This document shows positions 1 through 7,946 of a stretch of 19,109 nucleotides of DNA, one piece after another. Origin of the DNA: CAZBBB01 sp964490005 (GTDB taxonomy: Bacteria > Planctomycetota > B15-G4); contig CAZBBB010000055.1 in assembly GCA_964490005.1 (NCBI GenBank), positions 1 through 19,109 of the forward strand. The letters are read 5' to 3'. The notes under the pieces were generated by a model that saw only the letters and a list, made by a program, of their open reading frames with translations, did not search any database and was not told where the DNA came from. The position numbers and the translations under genes were made by a program. Numbering within the stretch: the first letter of the stretch is position 1; each line of letters begins with the position of its first letter.

Positions 1-442
1 GTCGGCGCGCGCTCCAGGACGCGGTCCCGACGCCGCCATCGACGATCAGGGTCGCGCCCCGCCACGCGGCGGGCAGGCCGTCGACGAGCGCCTCGCTCGT
101 GACGAGCACGCCGGCGCGGCTGACGTCGAGCGCGTCGGACAGGCCGCGCTCGCGCAGCGAGGCGCCGAGCGGCGCGACGATCGCGCCCAGCGAGAGCGCC
201 GCGGCGTGCGCGGCCAGGAAGGGCGCGCCGTTCTCGAGCAACAGCGCGACGCGGCGGCCGCCGCCGACGCCGCAGGCGAGCAGTTCGGCGCGCAGCTCGG
301 CGACGCGCGCGCCGAAGGACGCCGCGGAGAGGGTCTCGCCGTCCTGCCGCAGCAGTGCCGGGTCGCGGCGCGCCGCGACGGCGCGCCACAGCGCGTCGAG
401 CGTCGCGACCGAGCGCGGGGACGTGCCTTCGGGAGCGTTCAT
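1..442 (-). CDS. AMP-forming acyl-CoA synthetase / ligase, N-terminal part (cut by window edge)
   Basis: An open minus-strand frame starts at the ATG at 442-440 and runs off the left edge without a stop (147 codons seen). The translation begins MNAPEGTSPRSVATLDALW. It then shows the N-terminal pattern of ANL-superfamily adenylating enzymes: a 'C-G-V-G-G-G-R-R-V-A-L-L-L-E-N' stretch (about residues 57-71), followed by an Ala-rich helix and 'LGAIVAPLGASL' (about 85-96). These enzymes activate a carboxylic acid with ATP and usually pass it to CoA or a carrier. The ATP-binding and lysine motifs lie outside the window, so substrate and subclass cannot be given. No clear Shine-Dalgarno precedes the ATG. 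The gene is divergent from lemA across 143 bp. Family call is moderately secure, exact function open. Confidence 0.68.
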   Translation of the reverse strand, partial: MNAPEGTSPRSVATLDALWRAVAARRDPALLRQDGETLSAASFGARVAELRAELLACGVGGGRRVALLLENGAPFLAAHAAALSLGAIVAPLGASLRERGLSDALDVSRAGVLVTSEALVDGLPAAWRGATLIVDGGVGTASWSARR

Positions 443-585
443 GGTCGGGTCGTGCGTCAGCGCGAGGCGGGCCGGCGAGCTTCCCGGGGCCGCGGCGGCC
501 ACGCTTCCGTCACGAGGCGGCACCGTTGCGGACGATGCACACGCGTGGTGAGATGCGCGCTCGCCGTTCCCGGGAGGGCTCGACC

Positions 586-1185
586 ATGGTGCCATTCCTC
601 GTCACGCTGGGCATTCTCCTCGTCCTGGTCATGTGGGTGATCGGGATCTTCAATCGCCTCGTCGCGCTGAAGAACCGCTACGCGAACGCCTTCGCGCAGA
701 TCGACGTGCAGCTCAAGCGCCGCCACGACCTGATTCCCAATCTGGTCGAGGTCGCCAAGGGCTTCATGAAGCACGAGCGCGAGACGCTCGAGGCCGTCAT
801 CCAGGCGCGCAACGCCGCCGTGAGCGGTCTGAGCGCGGCGTCGGCCAAGCCCGGCGACGCGCAGGCCATGGCGGGGCTGGCGGGCGCCGAGAACGCGCTG
901 TCGGGTGCGGTGGGCCGGCTGTTCGCGCTCGCCGAGAGCTATCCCGACCTGAAGGCCAACCAGAACATGCTGCAGATCCAGGAGGAGCTGACGAGCACCG
1001 AGAACAAGGTCTCGTTCTCGCGGCAGGCCTACAACGACGCCGTGACGGCCTACAACACCTACCGGCAGACCTTCCCGCCGGTGCTGTTCGCCGGCCTGTT
1101 CGGTCACGGTTCCGACGCCGCGCTGCTCGAGTTCGCCGATCGCGCCGCGATCGCCGAGCCGCCGAAAGTCTCGTTCAGCGCCTGA
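586..1185 (+). CDS. lemA: LemA family membrane-anchored protein
   Basis: This 199-residue protein starts with an uncleaved hydrophobic anchor (residues 4-22). The LemA core follows: 'NRLVALKNRYANAF' and 'QIDVQLKRRHDLIPNLVEV' directly after the anchor, then long amphipathic helices and a C-terminal 'AYNDAVTAYNTYRQTFP' helix. LemA proteins have a short N-terminal tail, one membrane helix and a helical bundle; their biochemical role is poorly defined. The ATG at 586 was chosen because GGGAGGG lies at 572-578 with 7 nt spacing and because the membrane helix then begins at once. An in-frame ATG at 553 would add 11 residues and lacks such a site. The M48 protease gene follows after 24 bp, the usual lemA-htpX-type pairing, so the two products probably act together in the envelope. 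Confidence 0.93.
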   Translation: MVPFLVTLGILLVLVMWVIGIFNRLVALKNRYANAFAQIDVQLKRRHDLIPNLVEVAKGFMKHERETLEAVIQARNAAVSGLSAASAKPGDAQAMAGLAGAENALSGAVGRLFALAESYPDLKANQNMLQIQEELTSTENKVSFSRQAYNDAVTAYNTYRQTFPPVLFAGLFGHGSDAALLEFADRAAIAEPPKVSFSA

Positions 1186-1209
1186 GGTCGGGCGCGCCGG
1201 CAGGCGGTC

Positions 1210-3117
1210 GTGGACTTCTTCGAGAGCCAGGAGGTCGCGCGGCGGCACACCGGCCGTCTCGTGGCCCTGTTCGTCGCGGCCGTGCTCGCGCTCATCGTGG
1301 CGACCTGGGCGATCGTCGCGACGGCGCTGGCGATGTCCTCGACGGGGCCGGAGATCTACGGCGACCCGGGGCTGATCGCGGCCGTCGCGCTCGGCACGCT
1401 GCTCGTCGTGGGGCTCGGCACGGCCTGGAAGCTGAACGAACTGCGCGGCGGCGGCGCGGCCGTCGCGCAGCAGCTCGGCGGCCGGCTGCTCACGCATGAC
1501 GGCGCCGACGCGCGCGGACGCCGGCTGCTCAACGTCGTCGAGGAGATGGCGCTCGCCTCGGGCATGGCGGTGCCGCCGGTGTACCTGCTGGCCGACGAGC
1601 CGGGCATCAACGCCTTCGCGGCGGGCTGGGGGCCCGAGGATGCCGTCGTCGGCGTCACGGCGGGCGCGCTCGAGCACTTCGATCGAGCCGAGCTGCAGGG
1701 CGTCATCGCGCACGAGTTCAGCCACATCCTGAACGGCGACATGCGGCTGAACCTGCGGCTGATGGGCGTGCTGCACGGGATCCTCGTGCTCGGCCTGATC
1801 GGGCGGCAGGTGCTGGCGGGGGCCGGCCGCACGCGCACCGTGCGGCGCTCGTCGTCGCGCGGCGGCGGGGGCGGCGCGGGCGCGGCGATCCTCGTGATCG
1901 CGCTCGGGCTGGTCGTGGTCGGCGCGGCGGGCTTCTTCTTCGGCAACCTGATCAAGGCGGCCGTGAGCCGGCAGCGCGAGTTCCTCGCCGACGCGTCGGC
2001 GGTGCAGTTCACGCGCGACCCGAACGGCATCGCCGGCGCGCTGCGACGGATCGGCGCGCTCGGCCGGTCGGGGTCGCGCCTGCGCCACGAGCGGGCGGCC
2101 GAGGCCAGCCACATGTACTTCGGCAACGGCGTCGGCGCCTCGCTGTTCGCGACGCATCCGCCGCTCGAGGAGCGGATTCGTCGCATCGATCCTGCCTGGG
2201 ACGGCCGTTGGCCCGAGCCGAGCGCCGCCTCGCCGGCGGAGAAGCCGGGCGCGGCGGCGGCCGCGCCGTCGCGCGCCGGCGCCGGCCTTGCGTCCGCCGC
2301 GCTGATCGACGCCGAGGCGCTGCGGCGCAGCGTCGGACAGCCGCGGGCCGAAGACCTCGCGGCCGCCGGAGCGGTCCTGCACGGGCTGCCGCCCGCCCTG
2401 CTGGCCGCGGCGCGCGAGCCCCGTGAGGCGCGCTTCCTGCTCTGGGCGCTGCTCGCCGAGGGGGCGTCGGCGCGGGCGATCCTCGACGAGCGCGTCGCGC
2501 CCGCGGACGCGGTCGCCACCTTCGCGCTGCGACGACAGCTCGTGGAGCTCGACGACGCGCAGCGGCTGCCGCTCGTCGAACTCGTGATCCCGTCGCTGCG
2601 CGCGCTGTCGCCCAGCCAGCACCGGCAGGCCTTCGCCGTCGCCGACGCGCTCGTCGCCGCCGATGCCCAGCTCGACGAATTCGAGTGGATGCTGCTGTCG
2701 GTGCTGCGGCGCCATGTTCCGCCGCCGGGCGCGCCCGTCGTGGCGCCGCGCGTCCGCTGGCACGCGTTGGGCCCGCTCGTCGAGCCGATCTCGGTGCTGC
2801 TCTCGTTCCTGGCGCAGGCCGGGGCGCGCGGGCGGGGCGAGGGGGCGCGCGCCGCGGCCTTCGAGGCTGGCGCGCGGAAGCTGGGCCTGTCCGCGGTGCG
2901 CCCGGTCGACGCGGACGCGGCGCGCTGCGACGCGGCGCTCGGGACGCTCGTCGAGGCCGCTCCGCTGCTGCGGCGCAACCTGCTGGAGGCCTGCGTCGCG
3001 ACGGTCCTCGCCGACCGCAGCGTCACGGTGCGCGAGGCGGAGCTGCTGCGCGCCGTCGCCGACCGGCTGCAGTGCCCCGTGCCGCCGCTGCGACCCGGCG
3101 CAGTGCGCGCCGCCTGA
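1210..3117 (+). CDS. HtpX-like M48 family membrane metalloprotease with long C-terminal helical extension
   Basis: This is a 635-residue protein with a GTG start. Membrane segments lie near residues 16-42 and 53-72, with further hydrophobic stretches near 185-205 and 222-250. The zinc-protease motif HEFSH is at residues 168-172 (ligands His168 and His172, catalytic Glu169). The third ligand is probably Glu257 in 'RQREFLADASA', as in HtpX/Ste24 peptidases. 'FATHPPLEERI' (about 317-327) closes the peptidase domain. HtpX proteins are about 290 residues long; here about 300 further residues follow, Ala/Leu-rich and helical, ending in 'VLADRSVTVREAELLRAVAD', which resembles a TerB-like module. This long form resembles M48 proteins paired with LemA in proteobacteria. 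Likely role: envelope protein quality control. The Shine-Dalgarno is weak, so translation may be coupled to lemA. Confidence 0.92.
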   Translation: MDFFESQEVARRHTGRLVALFVAAVLALIVATWAIVATALAMSSTGPEIYGDPGLIAAVALGTLLVVGLGTAWKLNELRGGGAAVAQQLGGRLLTHDGADARGRRLLNVVEEMALASGMAVPPVYLLADEPGINAFAAGWGPEDAVVGVTAGALEHFDRAELQGVIAHEFSHILNGDMRLNLRLMGVLHGILVLGLIGRQVLAGAGRTRTVRRSSSRGGGGGAGAAILVIALGLVVVGAAGFFFGNLIKAAVSRQREFLADASAVQFTRDPNGIAGALRRIGALGRSGSRLRHERAAEASHMYFGNGVGASLFATHPPLEERIRRIDPAWDGRWPEPSAASPAEKPGAAAAAPSRAGAGLASAALIDAEALRRSVGQPRAEDLAAAGAVLHGLPPALLAAAREPREARFLLWALLAEGASARAILDERVAPADAVATFALRRQLVELDDAQRLPLVELVIPSLRALSPSQHRQAFAVADALVAADAQLDEFEWMLLSVLRRHVPPPGAPVVAPRVRWHALGPLVEPISVLLSFLAQAGARGRGEGARAAAFEAGARKLGLSAVRPVDADAARCDAALGTLVEAAPLLRRNLLEACVATVLADRSVTVREAELLRAVADRLQCPVPPLRPGAVRAA

Positions 3118-3147
3118 GCGCAGCCCGCCGGCGCGGGCGCGCGCTCA
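3115..3147. terminator. Convergent hairpin containing the stop codons of both genes
   Basis: TGAGCGC at 3115-3121 pairs with GCGCTCA at 3141-3147, and GCCCGC at 3123-3128 pairs with GCGGGC at 3133-3138 around a CGGC tetraloop. The left arm begins with the TGA of the M48 gene and the right arm carries the complement of the TGA of the threonine ammonia-lyase gene. There is no T-run on either side. It is placed to act as a bidirectional terminator, but this rests only on structure and position. Confidence 0.5.
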
Positions 3148-4368
3148 GACCGATTCGGTCTCGTCGCTCGGCGCGTCGAAGCCGGCGGCGCGGAGCGCGT
3201 GGCGAATCCGTTCGCCTTCGCCCGCGTGGCGGGTCTCGATCAGGATCTCGACGTCGACGAACCCGACCGGGACCTTGTAGCCCGCCCGGTAGTGCTGCAC
3301 GTCGAGGACGTTGGCGGACTCGCGCGCGAGGACCGCGAGCACGCCGTTGAGCTGGCCCGGCACGTCGGGCAGGCGCAGCGTGAGCAGGCGCCAGCGGCCG
3401 GCGCGCGCCAGCCCCGACTCGATCAGGCGCGAGAGCAGGTTGAGGTCGATGTTGCCTCCGGAGACGACCACGCAGGTGCGCGCCGGCGGGCCGCAGCGCC
3501 CGGCCGCGACGGCCGCGATGCCGGCCGCGCCCGCCGCCTCGGCGATGACCTTGCTCTTCTCCATGAGTTGCACGACGGCGTCGGCGATCTCCTCGTCGCT
3601 CACGACGACGCAGTCGTCGACGAGCGCGCGGATGAGCGGGAGGGTGACGCCGCCCGTCGTGCCGACGCGGATGCCCTCGGCGATCGTGCGCGGCTCGCCG
3701 GTCGGCGGCCGGCCGTGGAACGCGGCGACGGTCGGCGCGGCTCCGGCGGCCTGCACGCCGACGATGCGCACCTGCGGCGCGAGGGCCTTCACGGCGAGCG
3801 CGATGCCCGCGAGCAGTCCGCCGCCGCCGACGGGCACGACGATCGTCTCGACGTCGGGCAACTCGTCGAGGATCTCGAGGCCCACCGTTCCCTGGCCGGC
3901 GATCAGGACCTCGTCGTCGAAGGGGTGCACCAGCGTGCGGCCGAGTTCGTCGGCGAGCTGCCCGGCGCGTCGCTGGGCGGCGTCGTAGTCGTGACCCTCG
4001 AGCAGCACCTGCGCGCCGTAGCCCTCGGTGCGCTGCACCTTCACGATGGCCGTGGTCTCGGGCATGACGATCGTGGCGGGCACGTCGCACAGGCGGGCCG
4101 CGAGGGCGACGCCCTGCGCGTGGTTGCCGGCCGAGGCCGCGACCAGACCCGCCGCGCGCGCCGACGGGTCCATGGTGAGCAGGCGGTGCAGCGCGCCGCG
4201 GATCTTGAACGAGCCGGTGCGCTGCAGGTTCTCGAGCTTGAGGTGGACGTCCCGGCCGGCGCTCTCGCTGTACGTGTAGCTGAAGACGTTGGGCGTGCGG
4301 CGGACATGCGCGCCGATCACGTCCTGCGCGGCGCGCAGTCGGGGCAGCCAGGGGCGCGGGTCGACCAT
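3145..4368 (-). CDS. ilvA: Threonine ammonia-lyase (threonine dehydratase) with C-terminal ACT domain
   Basis: A 407-residue PLP enzyme of fold type II. The PLP lysine is Lys55 in 'GSFKIRGA' (residues 52-59). The glycine-rich phosphate loop is GGGG at 181-184, the Asn-containing 'SAGNHAQG' loop is at 79-86, and 'SGGNIDLN' is at 303-310. A single ACT domain covers about 325-400, with 'LPDVPGQL' at 333-340. The enzyme deaminates L-threonine (often also serine) to 2-oxobutanoate, the entry to isoleucine synthesis. Length and the single short ACT domain match the TdcB-like class with ACT rather than the E. coli IlvA layout with two ACT-like domains, so catabolic and biosynthetic roles are both possible. 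It faces away from the zinc-ribbon gene and converges on the M48 gene, which leaves it monocistronic in this view. Confidence 0.93.
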   Translation of the reverse strand: MVDPRPWLPRLRAAQDVIGAHVRRTPNVFSYTYSESAGRDVHLKLENLQRTGSFKIRGALHRLLTMDPSARAAGLVAASAGNHAQGVALAARLCDVPATIVMPETTAIVKVQRTEGYGAQVLLEGHDYDAAQRRAGQLADELGRTLVHPFDDEVLIAGQGTVGLEILDELPDVETIVVPVGGGGLLAGIALAVKALAPQVRIVGVQAAGAAPTVAAFHGRPPTGEPRTIAEGIRVGTTGGVTLPLIRALVDDCVVVSDEEIADAVVQLMEKSKVIAEAAGAAGIAAVAAGRCGPPARTCVVVSGGNIDLNLLSRLIESGLARAGRWRLLTLRLPDVPGQLNGVLAVLARESANVLDVQHYRAGYKVPVGFVDVEILIETRHAGEGERIRHALRAAGFDAPSDETESV

Positions 4369-4430
4369 GGGCGACCATCATCGCCGGGTGGCGCGCCGAT
4401 CGCCATGCGCGGCGGCGCGTGCCTCTGGGC

Positions 4431-4436
4431 TAACAT
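4431..4436 (+). promoter_or_regulatory. Possible -10 element (TAACAT) upstream of the zinc-ribbon gene
   Basis: TAACAT stands out in a very GC-rich 130-bp divergent gap, 62 nt before the zinc-ribbon ATG, and is followed by a GC-rich discriminator. I see no convincing -35 box at 16-18 bp, so this is a weak call based on base composition and position. Confidence 0.3.
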
Positions 4437-4498
4437 GGTGCGCCGTCGGCGGCGCGTGCCGTCGGCGGGATCCGGCAGCACGGCGAGGACGGCGTTCG

Positions 4499-4810
4499 AT
4501 GGCGAAGTGCAAGTGGTGCTCGAAGGGTGGCTTGTTCCAGAAGGTCGACAAGGCCGGGCTGTGCGGGGCCTGCGCTCCCGTCGTCGTCGCCGAGATCGAG
4601 AAGCACTGCGAGGCGATCTACGAGGCGATGCACGTGTTCGAGCGCGCCACGGACCGCGCGGAGAAGTTGCGCGAGTGCGACCGGGTGATCCACGCGGCGC
4701 AGGCGCTGCTGCCCTACGACGGCAAGGGACTCGAGACGAGCAGCCCGCCGCCGGGCCTGCTCGTGGACGAGTACCGCGGTTTCCGCGAGCAGTGCGCCTC
4801 GGGCTCCTGA
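4499..4810 (+). CDS. Small zinc-ribbon protein, conserved hypothetical
   Basis: A 103-residue protein with four cysteines placed as a metal site: Cys4, Cys7, Cys22 and Cys25 (C-x2-C-x14-C-x2-C), around 'GGLFQKVDKAGLC'. A helical part follows, with 'ECDRVIHAAQALLPYDGKGL', a proline-containing stretch 'SSPPPGLLVDEY' and a short polar end. The arrangement of ribbon, helix, 'ECDR-x-I' helix and 'P-x-L-L' segment resembles a widespread family of uncharacterised small bacterial proteins as I remember it; I know no function for it. The start ATG has GAGGA at 4485-4489 (9 nt spacing); upstream in-frame starts would add residues with no family likeness. A rhomboid gene follows after 22 bp and is probably cotranscribed. 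Confidence 0.85.
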   Translation: MAKCKWCSKGGLFQKVDKAGLCGACAPVVVAEIEKHCEAIYEAMHVFERATDRAEKLRECDRVIHAAQALLPYDGKGLETSSPPPGLLVDEYRGFREQCASGS

Positions 4811-4832
4811 GGGCCGCGCGCGGGCCGGGCGC

Positions 4833-5738
4833 GTGAGCGAGGGTGCATCCGGCGGTGTCGTGGTGCTCGCTACGGCGAGCGCCGAGGCGGCGGCCGAGGC
4901 CGCCTTGGTGCTGCAGGCAACGGGCATCACGCATGCGGTGATGGTGGATCAGGGCCGGCACCTGGTGCTCGTTCCGGCCGAGGCGGAGGCGAGCGCGCGC
5001 CGCCAGTTGCGCGCCTTCGCGGCGGAGAACGAGCGCGTCGCGGCCCCCGTCGACGGCCGGCCGCCGCGCGCCGACCGCGGCGCGGCGGCCGCGTGGCTGG
5101 CCCTGCTGGCCGCGGCGTGGGTGGCGCAGTCGCAGGTCGCGGCGCCGGCGCGCCTGCTCGCCTCGGCCCAGGCCGATGCCGCGGCGATGCGAGGCGGCGA
5201 GGTCTGGCGCGGCATCACGGCCCTGTTCCTGCATGCGGACGCCGTGCACGTTGCGGGCAACGCCGTCTTCGGCGCCTTCTTCGTCGGGGCGCTCGCGCCC
5301 TGGTGGGGTCGAGGCCTCACGGCGCTCGCGCTCGTGTGGGCCGCGTGGGGGGCGAACGTGGCGGCAGCGTGGGCCGTCACCGGTGAGCGTCGATCGATCG
5401 GCGCATCCACGGCGGTGTTCGCGGCCATCGGCATGCTCAGCGTCCTCGTCGCGCGAGACCGCAGCGCTCGCCGCGAGGGACGGCTGCGCACCTGGGCGCC
5501 GCTCGTGATCGGCGCCGTTCTGGTCGGGTTGCTGGGCGGCGAGTCGGTGCGGGTCGATCACCTCGCGCACGTCCTCGGACTGCTCGCGGGAGGACTGACC
5601 GCGCTGCTCGTCGGCGTGGCCGGAGGCCGGGCGGCGCGCAGGCCGCGCATGGCAGGCGCGCTGGCGCTGGCGACCGTCGCCTGGGCGTGGTGGGCGGCGT
5701 TGGGCGTGCCGCCCGGCGCGGCCTCCGCCGGGGGCTGA
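4833..5738 (+). CDS. Rhomboid family intramembrane serine protease with N-terminal cytosolic domain
   Basis: A 301-residue polytopic protein. Residues 1-65 form a soluble domain ('ATASAEAAAEAALVLQATGI' ... 'HLVLVPAEAEASARRQLRAF') that looks like the DUF2007-type 'signal-transducing' fold often attached to bacterial rhomboids. The rhomboid core follows, with about six membrane segments between residues 86 and 290. Motifs: 'GEVWRGITALFLH' (122-134); HxxxN at His139-Asn143; the catalytic serine Ser192 in 'IGAST'; and the catalytic His246 in 'HLAHVLGLLAGG'. All active-site residues are present, so the enzyme should cleave membrane-spanning substrates. The start is GTG at 4833 with no strong Shine-Dalgarno; it lies 22 bp after the zinc-ribbon stop, suggesting coupling. 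Substrates cannot be deduced. Confidence 0.93.
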   Translation: MSEGASGGVVVLATASAEAAAEAALVLQATGITHAVMVDQGRHLVLVPAEAEASARRQLRAFAAENERVAAPVDGRPPRADRGAAAAWLALLAAAWVAQSQVAAPARLLASAQADAAAMRGGEVWRGITALFLHADAVHVAGNAVFGAFFVGALAPWWGRGLTALALVWAAWGANVAAAWAVTGERRSIGASTAVFAAIGMLSVLVARDRSARREGRLRTWAPLVIGAVLVGLLGGESVRVDHLAHVLGLLAGGLTALLVGVAGGRAARRPRMAGALALATVAWAWWAALGVPPGAASAGG

Positions 5739-5778
5739 CGGCGGGAAGCGACCGACCCCCGCGACGGGACGGCAGCGC

Positions 5779-5784
5779 TATACT
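5779..5784 (+). promoter_or_regulatory. Probable -10 element (TATACT) before the secreted-protein gene
   Basis: TATACT matches TATAAT at five of six positions and is the only AT-rich spot in the 100-bp gap after the rhomboid gene. It sits about 55 nt before the ATG at 5839. The expected -35 position (around 5756-5761) shows no good match, so the promoter is only half supported. Confidence 0.4.
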
Positions 5785-5838
5785 CGCGCCCCGCCGCCCA
5801 GCGCGGCACATCCCCCGGGCCCTTCGGAATCCACGCAC

Positions 5839-6765
5839 ATGAACTGGCACCGCCCCGCTCGCCTCGCCGCCGCCGTGCTGCTGCTCGCGCCCCTCGCTCC
5901 GACGCAGCTCGCGCCGCGTGCCCCGGCCCAGCCCGACGCACCTGCGCCGCTGCCGCTGCAGACCTGGGGTTTCGATCTGTCGACGTCGGGCCAGAACGTG
6001 AGCTGGGTCTCGCCGACCTCGGTCGATCCGGCCGCCTCCGTCTACGCCACCAGCTACGTCATCAGCCTCGTCGAGGCGACCGTGCAGTGGAGCTTCATCA
6101 CGCTCCCGGTCAACGTCACGGACCAGATTCCGCCCGAATTGCTCGCTTCGTCGAGTTCGCTGCCGGGTCCGGCGCCCGTGAGCCTGGCGAATCAGCCCAT
6201 CGCCTGGCCCGAGCCTCCGGCCGCGCCTTCGGTGGCCGCCACGCTCGACATCGGGCTCAATGCCGCGGGCTTCGGCTTCTTCAACGCCACGAATGTCGTT
6301 CTGGGAACGACACAGGTCGATCTCGGATTCCCCTTTGGTACGCAGACCGTCACGATCAAGTCCATCCGCATCGTCGGCTCCATGACCATCCATGCGGCCT
6401 GGTATGCGTTGGGTGGTGGCGTGGCCGGCATCTACGGCACGCCCGCCCTGACGGGCGAGGGCAGCATGCAGCCGGCCACCCTGGTCGTGCTGACGACCAC
6501 GGGCGCGCGCGAGAACGCGTCGACCGTGGTGGTGATCGGCCTTTCGGCGCTCAATGCGCCGTTCAAGGGCGGCACGATGGTCCCCAACCCCGACTTCCTC
6601 GTCTTCGGCATCCCGACCGACGCCGCGGGGTCGCAGACGCTCGCGGCGGCGTGGCCGGCCGGGCTTCCCGGGAACCTCTCGCTCTACTACCAGATCTGGA
6701 TCACCGATCCCGCCGGCCCCTTCGGCTTCTCGGCCACGAACGGCCTGCGGGGCGTGACTCCCTGA
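5839..6765 (+). CDS. Secreted protein of unknown function with planctomycete-type C-terminal module
   Basis: A 308-residue protein that I do not recognise by function. Residues 1-31 form a signal peptide: basic start, Leu/Ala core, then an 'APRAPAQ' region suitable for signal peptidase I. The mature part has no transmembrane segment, no cysteine and many Val, Thr, Ser, Ala and Pro residues, as in beta-rich exported proteins. The last 90 residues ('ENASTVVVIGLSALNAPFKG' ... 'YQIWITDPAGPFGFSATNGL') have the form of a C-terminal module I associate with very many secreted proteins of some planctomycetes. That likeness is from memory. The ATG has no clear Shine-Dalgarno. The gene appears to stand alone, with its own -10 element before it and a hairpin after it. 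Confidence 0.78.
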   Translation: MNWHRPARLAAAVLLLAPLAPTQLAPRAPAQPDAPAPLPLQTWGFDLSTSGQNVSWVSPTSVDPAASVYATSYVISLVEATVQWSFITLPVNVTDQIPPELLASSSSLPGPAPVSLANQPIAWPEPPAAPSVAATLDIGLNAAGFGFFNATNVVLGTTQVDLGFPFGTQTVTIKSIRIVGSMTIHAAWYALGGGVAGIYGTPALTGEGSMQPATLVVLTTTGARENASTVVVIGLSALNAPFKGGTMVPNPDFLVFGIPTDAAGSQTLAAAWPAGLPGNLSLYYQIWITDPAGPFGFSATNGLRGVTP

Positions 6766-6782
6766 TCGGCGGTCCGCGCCGA
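6766..6782 (+). terminator. Short hairpin directly after the secreted-protein stop codon
   Basis: TCGGCG at 6766-6771 pairs with CGCCGA at 6777-6782 around a GTCCG loop. It starts at the base after the TGA. There is no T-run, so it is a candidate terminator by position only. In the rest of the gap, to 6987, I see only a weak 5-bp hairpin at 6872-6886 and no convincing promoter. Confidence 0.35.
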
Positions 6783-6987
6783 GACCTCGCCAGGGCGGTG
6801 GCCGGACGCGCAGCCCGGAGACGGACGGGATGCGGCTCGTGACGCAGCGCGTCGCCTGCGCCGCGGTCGCCGGAGACCTTTTCTCCAGTGGAAGGGCCTG
6901 TCCGTTCGATGCTGGGGGCTGCGTCCCGTCGTTCACGCCAGGTGGGGAGTGCCGAGTCCGCATGTGTCCCGTCGCGCGCCTGATCCC

Positions 6988-6994
6988 GGGAGGT
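6988..6994 (+). promoter_or_regulatory. Shine-Dalgarno that fixes the patatin start
   Basis: GGGAGGT lies 8 nt before the GTG at 7003. The longer frame from the GTG at 6949 has a G-rich stretch immediately against its start codon, and its extra 18 residues are polar and unlike a patatin N-terminus. Confidence 0.7.
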
Positions 6995-7002
6995 CTTCGG
7001 CC

Positions 7003-7881
7003 GTGACGGGAATCACGCTGGTTCTCGGCGGCGGCGGCTTCAAGGGCATGGCGCACGTCGGCGTCCTGCGCGCGCTCCAGGCGGCCGGCATCTCCGTCGA
7101 TCGCGTGCTGGGGACGAGCGCGGGCGCACTCATCGCGAGCAGCTACTGCTACTTCGGCGACGCCGAGCGCACCTCGGCCCTGGTCTCGAACTTCCTGGCC
7201 TCCGAGGGGTTCCGCAACAACGCGCTCGGCAGCTTTCGGCGTCGCACCGTGCACCTGCCGCTCATGCGGCGGCTGGCGGCGAGCATTCGCAGGCAGGTGG
7301 CGCTCGAGCGCATGTTCCGGCGGAGTTCCGCGTTCGGCGGCGGGGCGCTGCGCTTCATCGTGCGCAGCCTCGTTCCCAAGGTCGCCCTCGAGGACCTGCG
7401 CATTCCGCTCGAGATCTGCGCCCTCGACCTGGCGGCGGGCGACGTGGTGTACCTGCGCACGGGAGACCTGTGCACGGCCGTCACGGCCAGCAGCGCCGTC
7501 CCCGGCTTCTTTCCGCCGGTCGAGATCGGCGACGGCCTGTACTGCGACGCGGGGCTCATCGACAACCTTCCGGTACGCGCGGCCCGCCGTCACGGCGGGG
7601 TGGTCGTCGCCGTGGACCTGTCGGCGGATCTGTTCCCGCTGCGCGACGGGGCCAGCGGCATGGAACTGCTGCTGCGCGTCCAGGAGGCGTCGACGCGGCT
7701 CGAGAACCGAGAGCAGGCGGGACTGGCGGACATCGTGCTGACGCCGCCGCTCGGAGGGCGGCACTGGCTCGACACGACCGATCTGGACCTGGTCGTCGCG
7801 GCGGGAGAGGCGGCCGTGCTCGAGGTGCTTCCGAAACTGCGTGCGCTGCTCTCGGCCTCCGACGCGCGGCGCGCCGTCTGA
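7003..7881 (+). CDS. Patatin-like phospholipase / lipid acyl hydrolase
   Basis: A 292-residue protein when started at the GTG with the good Shine-Dalgarno; the N-terminus MTGITLVLGGGGFKG then begins on the first beta strand as usual. Motifs of the Ser-Asp dyad hydrolases are all present: oxyanion glycine loop GGGGFKG at residues 9-15, nucleophile elbow 'GTSAG' at 37-41 with Ser39, and 'DAG' at 182-184 with Asp182 (the DGA/G motif). There is no signal peptide, so the protein is probably cytoplasmic or peripherally bound. It belongs with bacterial RssA/YchK-like patatins, which hydrolyse acyl esters of phospholipids or related lipids. The real substrate is unknown. A strong hairpin follows the gene. 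Confidence 0.92.
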   Translation: MTGITLVLGGGGFKGMAHVGVLRALQAAGISVDRVLGTSAGALIASSYCYFGDAERTSALVSNFLASEGFRNNALGSFRRRTVHLPLMRRLAASIRRQVALERMFRRSSAFGGGALRFIVRSLVPKVALEDLRIPLEICALDLAAGDVVYLRTGDLCTAVTASSAVPGFFPPVEIGDGLYCDAGLIDNLPVRAARRHGGVVVAVDLSADLFPLRDGASGMELLLRVQEASTRLENREQAGLADIVLTPPLGGRHWLDTTDLDLVVAAGEAAVLEVLPKLRALLSASDARRAV

Positions 7882-7946
7882 TCGCAGGCAGTCCACCGGG
7901 CGTTCGCGGGGCGCGTCCGCATGCAGACGCTGCTCCCGGAATTGAC

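Noticed and set aside
457..2763. A 768-codon open frame on the minus strand opposite lemA and the M48 gene
   Set aside because: The translation is Arg/Gln/His/Asp-rich low-complexity without domains. It lies antisense to two well-recognised genes and arises from high GC content at third codon positions.
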